This document shows positions 59,398 through 64,000 of a DNA stretch of 64,000 bases, one piece after another; position 1 is the first letter of the stretch; each line of letters opens with the position of its first letter. Both the position numbers and the translations under genes were made by a program. The DNA is from Sulfuritalea sp. (GTDB lineage Bacteria; Pseudomonadota; Gammaproteobacteria; Burkholderiales; Rhodocyclaceae), in contig JAMPYF010000001.1 of NCBI GenBank assembly GCA_023700805.1, forward strand, positions 186,001-250,000, given 5' to 3'. The notes under the pieces are model-generated. The model searched no databases, was not told the origin of the DNA, and worked only from the letters and a program-made list of their open reading frames with translations.

Positions 59398-59742
59398 ATG
59401 GATCTGCACAAAGCCCATTGGGCCAAGACCATCTTCTGGGGCGTCGCCACGGCGGCGCTGTACACGGCGATGTTCTCGTGGTCCGACCTGGTTCTGCACC
59501 TGGCGCACACCACGCCCGACGTCTGCATCGTCGATCAGGGCGGCACCACGATCTATTATCACAAGGCCGACGCCGCTTCCTGCGCCGCCATGAACGGCCA
59601 TGTCGAGCCCGGCGTCTGGTGGCATGTGCTAATACCCATCCTGCTCGCCTTCGCGATTTCGATTGTCCATGGCGCCTTCACCGGCCTGTTCTGGGAGGCG
59701 ATGGGCCTCAAGCCGGCCGCCCGCGCCGAAACCAGGGACTAG
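59398..59742 (+). CDS. small two-helix membrane protein of unknown function
   Basis: 114 aa with GAGGGGAAATC as ribosome-binding site. TM helices near residues 11-32 and 76-98 flank a loop with C43 and C62 (TTPDVCIVDQGGTTIYYHKADAASCAAM), possibly a disulfide. It is 7 bp upstream of the TauE/UspA fusion gene and so likely its partner. I do not recognise the family. Confidence 0.8.
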   Translation: MDLHKAHWAKTIFWGVATAALYTAMFSWSDLVLHLAHTTPDVCIVDQGGTTIYYHKADAASCAAMNGHVEPGVWWHVLIPILLAFAISIVHGAFTGLFWEAMGLKPAARAETRD

Positions 59743-59749
59743 CCGGACC

Positions 59750-61672
59750 ATGGAAGCCACCCAGTTCATCGAACTCAATGCGGCGACGGTTTTCCTGCTG
59801 GTGCTGATCGGCTTCATCGGCGGCATGGTCTCGGGCTTCATCGGCTCGGGCGGCGCCTTCGTGCTGACCCCGGCGATGATGGCGCTGGGCGCGCCGGCCA
59901 TGGTCGCGGTGGCCTCGAACATCTGCCACAAATTCCCCAAGGCGCTGGTGGGCGCCACCAAGCGCCACAAATACGGCCAGGTCGACGTCAAGCTCGGCCT
60001 GATCCTCGGCCTCTTCGCCGAGGCCGGGATGCTCGCCGGCAAGCAACTGATGGTCGGCATCAGCCGGCAGTTCGGCAAGGTCGGCACCGACCTTTACGTC
60101 TCGGCGATATTCATCGTGGTGCTGGCGGCGGTCGGCGGCTTCGTCCTGCGCGACTACCGCAAGCTGCGCCACGCGCCGCAGGACGCGGAACATGTGGTGC
60201 CGCCGCTGGCGCTCTGGGTGCGGGCTATCGTGATCCCGGGCACCATGATGCATTTCGACGCCCTCCAGGGCCGCGTCTCGCTGCTGTTCGTGATCCCGAT
60301 CGGCTTCGCCACCGGCCTGCTGGCTTCGGCCATCGCCGTCGGCGGCTTCATCGGCGTGCCGGCCATGATCTACATCCTCGGCGTGCCGGCGCTGCTGGCC
60401 TCGGGCACCGAGCTGGTGATCGCCTTCGTCATGGGCCTGGGCGGCACCTTCCTCTATGGCCTCGAAGGTGCGGTCGACGTGCGTCTTTCGATGCTGATCC
60501 TGCTCGGCTCGCTGTTCGGCATCCAGCTCGGCGCCATCGGCACCACCTACGTCAAGGACTACCAGATCAAGCTGGTGATGGCGGTGATCATGCTCACCGT
60601 GCTGTTCTCGCGCATGTTCTACATGCCCGGCTACCTATCCGAGCTAGGCATGATCGCGCCGCTCGACCACGGCAGCATCGCCACGCTGAAGACGCTGGGC
60701 GACAGCGTGCTCGCGGTGGCGCTGATCCTCGGCGCGGTGACCGTGCTGACCTCGCTGACCAAGGGCATCGCCGAACACCGCAAGGCCGACTTCGCGCGCC
60801 AGCTGGCGGCGGGCCTGACCGCGTTCACGCCGGCCCAGGGCGGGCTTGAGCGCGGCGGCCGCTGGCGCCGCGTCCTGCTCGCCACCGACGGCTCCGAGTA
60901 CAGCGAGGGCGCGGTCCGCGTCGCCGCGGCATTGGCGCGACGCAACGATGCGCGCCTGTTCATCGCCAGCATCGCCGTCTACAACCCCGAATACGCCACC
61001 ACCGTGCCGGGGCTGGAACAGGTGGCGCTCGACCAGGCCGGGCGCAATGTCGCCGGCGCCGTTGCCGCGGCCGTCGGCATCGCGCACGAAGTGGTGATCG
61101 CCGAGGCCGAGGACCCGTATCGCGGCATCGTCGATGCGGCCAGCGAAGACCGCGCCGACCTGATCGTCATGGGCCGGCGCGGCAAGCGCGGCCTGGCGCG
61201 GGCCATGGTCGGCGATGCCACGGCGCGCGTGATCGGCCACGCGCCGTGCAATGTGCTGGTGGCGCCGCGCGGCGCGGCCGAGTGGCATCAGGGCATCCTG
61301 GTCGCCACCGACGGCTCGCGCCATGGCGACGCCGCCGCGCGCCTCGCCGGCCAGCTCGCGCTGGAATGGCAACTGCCGCTGACCGTGGTCTCGGCCGTGC
61401 TGCCCAGCCACAACGAGCAGCGCCGGCGCGAAGCCGTCGCCGCCATCGACCGCGCCAAGGCGGGCCTGGCCGGACTGCCGGTGACGGTGACCGGCATCGT
61501 CGCCGAAGGCCGTCCCGAGCAGGTGATTCTCGACCAGGCCGGCAAGGCCGGCGCCGACCTGATCGTCATCGGCACCCATGGCCGCACCGGCCTCGACCGC
61601 CTGCTGATGGGCAGCGTCGCCGAGCGCGTGATCGGCTTCGCCGCCTGCCCGGTGCTGGCGGTCAAGCTCTGA
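59750..61672 (+). CDS. TauE/SafE permease fused to two UspA domains
   Basis: 640 aa. Residues 1-345 form a TSUP-type (TauE/SafE) anion permease (GGMVSGFIGSGGAFVLTPAMM, VGGFIGVPAMIYILGVPAL). Two universal stress protein domains follow: residues about 370-500 (RRVLLATDGSEYSEGA ... DLIVMGRRGKRGLARAMVGDATARVIGHAPCNVLV) and about 510-640 (QGILVATDGSRHGDAA ... DLIVIGTHGRTGLDRLLMGSVAERVIGFAACPVLAV). Both have the GxxGxxx nucleotide-binding loop pattern, so the permease may be gated by ATP or stress state. The substrate could be sulfite, a sulfonate or another organic anion. Confidence 0.9.
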   Translation: MEATQFIELNAATVFLLVLIGFIGGMVSGFIGSGGAFVLTPAMMALGAPAMVAVASNICHKFPKALVGATKRHKYGQVDVKLGLILGLFAEAGMLAGKQLMVGISRQFGKVGTDLYVSAIFIVVLAAVGGFVLRDYRKLRHAPQDAEHVVPPLALWVRAIVIPGTMMHFDALQGRVSLLFVIPIGFATGLLASAIAVGGFIGVPAMIYILGVPALLASGTELVIAFVMGLGGTFLYGLEGAVDVRLSMLILLGSLFGIQLGAIGTTYVKDYQIKLVMAVIMLTVLFSRMFYMPGYLSELGMIAPLDHGSIATLKTLGDSVLAVALILGAVTVLTSLTKGIAEHRKADFARQLAAGLTAFTPAQGGLERGGRWRRVLLATDGSEYSEGAVRVAAALARRNDARLFIASIAVYNPEYATTVPGLEQVALDQAGRNVAGAVAAAVGIAHEVVIAEAEDPYRGIVDAASEDRADLIVMGRRGKRGLARAMVGDATARVIGHAPCNVLVAPRGAAEWHQGILVATDGSRHGDAAARLAGQLALEWQLPLTVVSAVLPSHNEQRRREAVAAIDRAKAGLAGLPVTVTGIVAEGRPEQVILDQAGKAGADLIVIGTHGRTGLDRLLMGSVAERVIGFAACPVLAVKL

Positions 61673-61693
61673 GCGCGCCACGGCGACCGCCGT

Positions 61694-61714
61694 CCCATCA
61701 GCACCAACTCTTTG
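61694..61714 (+). repeat. degenerate dispersed-repeat copy
   Basis: ATCAGCACCAACTCTTT matches about 14 of 21 positions of the consensus, in the 78-bp gap before the OmpR-type regulator. It is too degenerate to be certain. Confidence 0.3.
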
Positions 61715-61750
61715 GCGCGCCGCCACGCACCACTGCGGGATAATCGGGCC

Positions 61751-62509
61751 ATGAGCCCATTGCCAGCCTCCGCCAATCCGGCGCGGAAAACTGCGCCGCT
61801 GAAGATCCTCGTCGTCGAGGACAACCCCGATCTCGCCGCCAACCTGGTCGACTACCTGACGGCCAAGGGGCATCTGGTCGACGCGGCCGGCGACGGCATC
61901 GCCGGCCTGCATCTGGCCAGCAGCCAGGGATTCGACGTGATCCTGCTCGACCTGATCCTGCCCGGCATGGACGGCATCGCGCTGTGCCGCCGCCTGCGCG
62001 AAGAAGTCGGCAAGGCGACGCCGATCCTGATGCTGACGGCGCGCGACACCCTCGACGACAAGATCGCCGGGCTCGAAGCCGGCGCCGACGACTACCTGGT
62101 CAAGCCCTTCGCGCTGCGCGAGGTCGCCGCGCGCATCGTGGCGCTGGCCCGGCGCGCCCAGGCCAGCGTGGCGCAGGGGGAATTGCGCGTCGCCGACCTG
62201 TGCTTCGACACCGCCACCTTGCGCGTCACGCGCGGCGGCCGCGACATCGCCCTGCCGCCGATCCCCTTGCGCATGCTGGAGACGCTGCTGCGCGCCTCGC
62301 CGCGCGTGCTCGGCCGCGAGGAAATGGAGCGCGCCATCTGGCATGATGCGCCGCCGGATTCCGACGCCCTGCGCAGCCACCTGCACCTGCTGCGCGCCGC
62401 GATCGACAAGCCCTTCGACCAGCCGCTGCTGCGCACCCGGCGCGGACTCGGCTGGCAGATCGCCGCACCTGACCCGGCCGAACCCGCCGCCGATGGCACG
62501 CCGCCGTAG
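61751..62509 (+). CDS. OmpR/PhoB-family response regulator
   Basis: 252 aa. Receiver with acidic E23-D24 and phospho-acceptor D67 (VILLDLILPGMDG), plus LTARDTLDDKIAGLEAGADDYLVKPF with the conserved lysine. A winged-helix C-terminal domain ends LLRTRRGLGWQIA. Closest in pattern to QseB/PmrA-type regulators. It lies 78 bp after the permease fusion and overlaps the histidine kinase gene by 17 bp. The direct-repeat sites at 57273, 59272 and 63752 are candidate targets (inference). Confidence 0.93.
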   Translation: MSPLPASANPARKTAPLKILVVEDNPDLAANLVDYLTAKGHLVDAAGDGIAGLHLASSQGFDVILLDLILPGMDGIALCRRLREEVGKATPILMLTARDTLDDKIAGLEAGADDYLVKPFALREVAARIVALARRAQASVAQGELRVADLCFDTATLRVTRGGRDIALPPIPLRMLETLLRASPRVLGREEMERAIWHDAPPDSDALRSHLHLLRAAIDKPFDQPLLRTRRGLGWQIAAPDPAEPAADGTPP

Positions 62510-63767
62510 CCTTCGCCTGCGCGTCGCCATGGCCTTCGCCGGCCTCGGCGCCGCGCTGAGCCTGCTGCTCAGCCTCGGCATCTGGTTCGCCACCCTCGAC
62601 GTGTCGCAGCGGCTGATGGACCAGACGCTGAAGGCCGAACTGGAGGACTACATGGCGCGCCGCGCGCGCAATCCGAACTCGCTGCCGCCGGCCGCCGCCA
62701 GCCTGCGCGGCTACTCCATGGCGACCGGCTCCACCGGCGCCGACCTGCCGCCGCCCTTGCGCACCCTACCTGTGGGCCAGCACGAAATCGAACTCGACGG
62801 CATCCCGTATCGCGCGGCGGTCGCCGAACAGGACGGCAGCCGCTACGTGATCCTGTTCGACGAAGTGCGGCAGAAGCGCCGCCAGCAGCGCTTCCTCGGC
62901 TACCTGGTGGCCGGTGCGGCGTTGATGACCCTGCTCGCCGCGGTGGGCGGCCTGTGGCTGGCCGGGCGCGTGATCGCCCCGGTCACTGAACTGGCGCGGG
63001 CGGTGGCCGGCGCCGACCCGGAGAGTCCGCCGCGCCTGCCGGCCATCGCGGCGGCCGCCGCCCCGGGCGATGAGATCGACGAACTGGCGCAGGCCTTCGA
63101 TCGCTACCTGGTCCGCCTGGCCGCCTTCGTCGAGCGCGAACGCAGTTTCGCCGCCGACGCCAGCCATGAACTGCGCACGCCGCTGGCGGTGATCCGCGGC
63201 GCCGCCGAGGTGCTCGCCGAAGACCCGGGCCTCGACGCGGCGCAGCGCGAACGCGTGGCGCGCATCGAACGCGCGGCCGAGGAAATGGCGCAACTGATCG
63301 CCGCGCTGCTGCTGCTGGCGCGCGAGGACTACGCGCCGCTCGACGAGACCTGCGATGCGACGCGCCTTGCCGCCGCCTGCGTCGAGCGCTATCGCACGCT
63401 GGCGGCGTCGCGCGGCACGACGCTGAAACTAGCCGCACCGGCGACGGTGGAACTCAGGGTGCCACCGGCCCTGTTTGCCATCGTCATCGCCAACCTGGTG
63501 CACAACGCCGTGGCCCATACGCGCGATGGAGTCATCGCGGTCGCGCTCGACCCCGGGTCACTGACGGTGGCGGACAGCGGCAGCGGCATCGGCGACGAGG
63601 CGCTCGCCCGCGTCTTCGAGCGCCACTACCGCGGACCCGAGAGCGCCGGCGTCGGCATCGGCCTGTTCCTCGTCAAGCGCGTCTGCGACCGTCTCGGCTG
63701 GCAGGTCGCGCTGCGAAGCGATCTCGAAAAAGGCACTACGGTCACCCTGGACTTCACGACTTCTTGA
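62493..63767 (+). CDS. EnvZ/QseC-type sensor histidine kinase
   Basis: 424 aa. TM1 near residues 9-31, periplasmic domain to about 130, TM2 near 135-157, HAMP, then HisKA with H225 (ADASHELRTPLAVIRG). The HATPase has ANLVHNAVAHT, VADSGSGIG and GVGIGLFLVKRVCDRLGW. It pairs with the overlapping regulator gene. Its 3' end overlaps the first repeat of the element at 63752. Confidence 0.93.
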   Translation: MARRRSLRLRVAMAFAGLGAALSLLLSLGIWFATLDVSQRLMDQTLKAELEDYMARRARNPNSLPPAAASLRGYSMATGSTGADLPPPLRTLPVGQHEIELDGIPYRAAVAEQDGSRYVILFDEVRQKRRQQRFLGYLVAGAALMTLLAAVGGLWLAGRVIAPVTELARAVAGADPESPPRLPAIAAAAAPGDEIDELAQAFDRYLVRLAAFVERERSFAADASHELRTPLAVIRGAAEVLAEDPGLDAAQRERVARIERAAEEMAQLIAALLLLAREDYAPLDETCDATRLAAACVERYRTLAASRGTTLKLAAPATVELRVPPALFAIVIANLVHNAVAHTRDGVIAVALDPGSLTVADSGSGIGDEALARVFERHYRGPESAGVGIGLFLVKRVCDRLGWQVALRSDLEKGTTVTLDFTTS

Positions 63768-63796
63768 CGCTGCCTTCACGCGGCAGCGCCTAGCAT
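63752..63796 (+). promoter_or_regulatory. direct-repeat promoter-like element, copy 3
   Basis: Three repeats at 11-bp intervals: CTTCACG (63752), CTTGACG (63763) and CTTCACG (63774), then 10 bp later TAGCAT (63791-63796) as a -10-like box. It is oriented towards the second SulP gene 60 bp downstream, and begins inside the kinase stop region. Confidence 0.5.
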
Positions 63797-63855
63797 GATC
63801 GGTTGCTCCCGGCAGCCTGCCGGCTTTGAGCCAACATAACGATCTGCTAATATTC

Positions 63856-64000
63856 ATGGCTTCCGCCCTGCCACAGCCTCTCGGCGACGCGCCGACTCCC
63901 GCCAACATGAAACTGCCTGCCGGCCCGCTGGGCAAACTCTTCCCTTTCCTGCTCTGGTGGCCGCTGATCACGCGCCGTAGCTTGCGCGACGACCTGCTGG
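63856..64000 (+). CDS. SulP-family transporter, N-terminal fragment (cut by window edge)
   Basis: 48 codons visible: MASALPQPLGDAP... then KLFPFLLWWPLITRRSLRDDLL, the pre-TM1 segment of SulP transporters (typically followed by AGLTGALVVLPQG). It runs off the window. Little else can be read. It is downstream of the third direct-repeat element, suggesting regulation in common with the permease fusion. Confidence 0.7.
   Translation, partial: MASALPQPLGDAPTPANMKLPAGPLGKLFPFLLWWPLITRRSLRDDLL

Noticed and set aside
1..64000. tRNA, rRNA, IS element or prophage genes
   Set aside because: No cloverleaf-like genes, rRNA segments, transposases, integrases or phage structural genes were recognised.

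Overview
The window looks like a chromosomal segment of a GC-rich betaproteobacterium, probably near Rhodocyclales/Sterolibacteriaceae. This rests on protein resemblance and gene sets (proton-translocating transhydrogenase, GlcDEF, Ehr-type complex, type IV pilin minor-subunit operons), not on a marker gene. No rRNA, tRNA, IS transposase, prophage or CRISPR array was seen.

Layout. 1-1568: truncated pntA, divergent from a CorA-type transporter with a consensus FNR-type site between them. 2830-11471 (minus): a hypothetical membrane protein, an AMP-forming acyl-CoA ligase and a glycolate/glycerate operon (hyi, glycerate 2-kinase, glcD, glcE, glcF). 11695-13455 (plus): cytochrome b561 and two YceI proteins. 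13484-17284 (minus): poorly characterised genes, including an S24-like protein without its catalytic lysine beside a helix-turn-helix/ferredoxin-reductase fusion.

17419-46098 is the most distinctive part: two copies of one module. Each is a minus-strand operon pilE-fimT-pilV-pilW-pilX-pilY1 divergent from a plus-strand NarL-type histidine kinase/response regulator pair. Both PilY1 proteins are enlarged by repeat arrays, of different kinds; copy 2 has 2311 residues. The copy 2 operon ends in a TonB-like gene. Its two-component pair continues into TonB, a TonB-dependent receptor, a YfiR-like periplasmic protein and a CHASE8-GGDEF diguanylate cyclase. The layout suggests surface or ligand sensing that feeds c-di-GMP signalling and pilus-tip adhesin expression.

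46159-54997: lldD, then a six-gene Hyf/complex-I-like operon whose large subunit lacks the NiFe cysteine ligands (an Ehr-type complex), interrupted by two palindromic repeats. 55098-64000: a SulP transporter with an unusual soluble insertion, a P-loop protein, a small membrane protein, a TauE/SafE-UspA-UspA fusion, an OmpR-type two-component pair and the start of a second SulP gene. Three intergenic sites here share one promoter-like architecture with 11-bp-spaced direct repeats.

A short sequence (consensus GTCGCCAGCGCCAACTCTTG) recurs about nine times across the window in both orientations, in intergenic DNA and inside genes in three different reading frames. It behaves like a genome-wide DNA signal rather than a protein motif.
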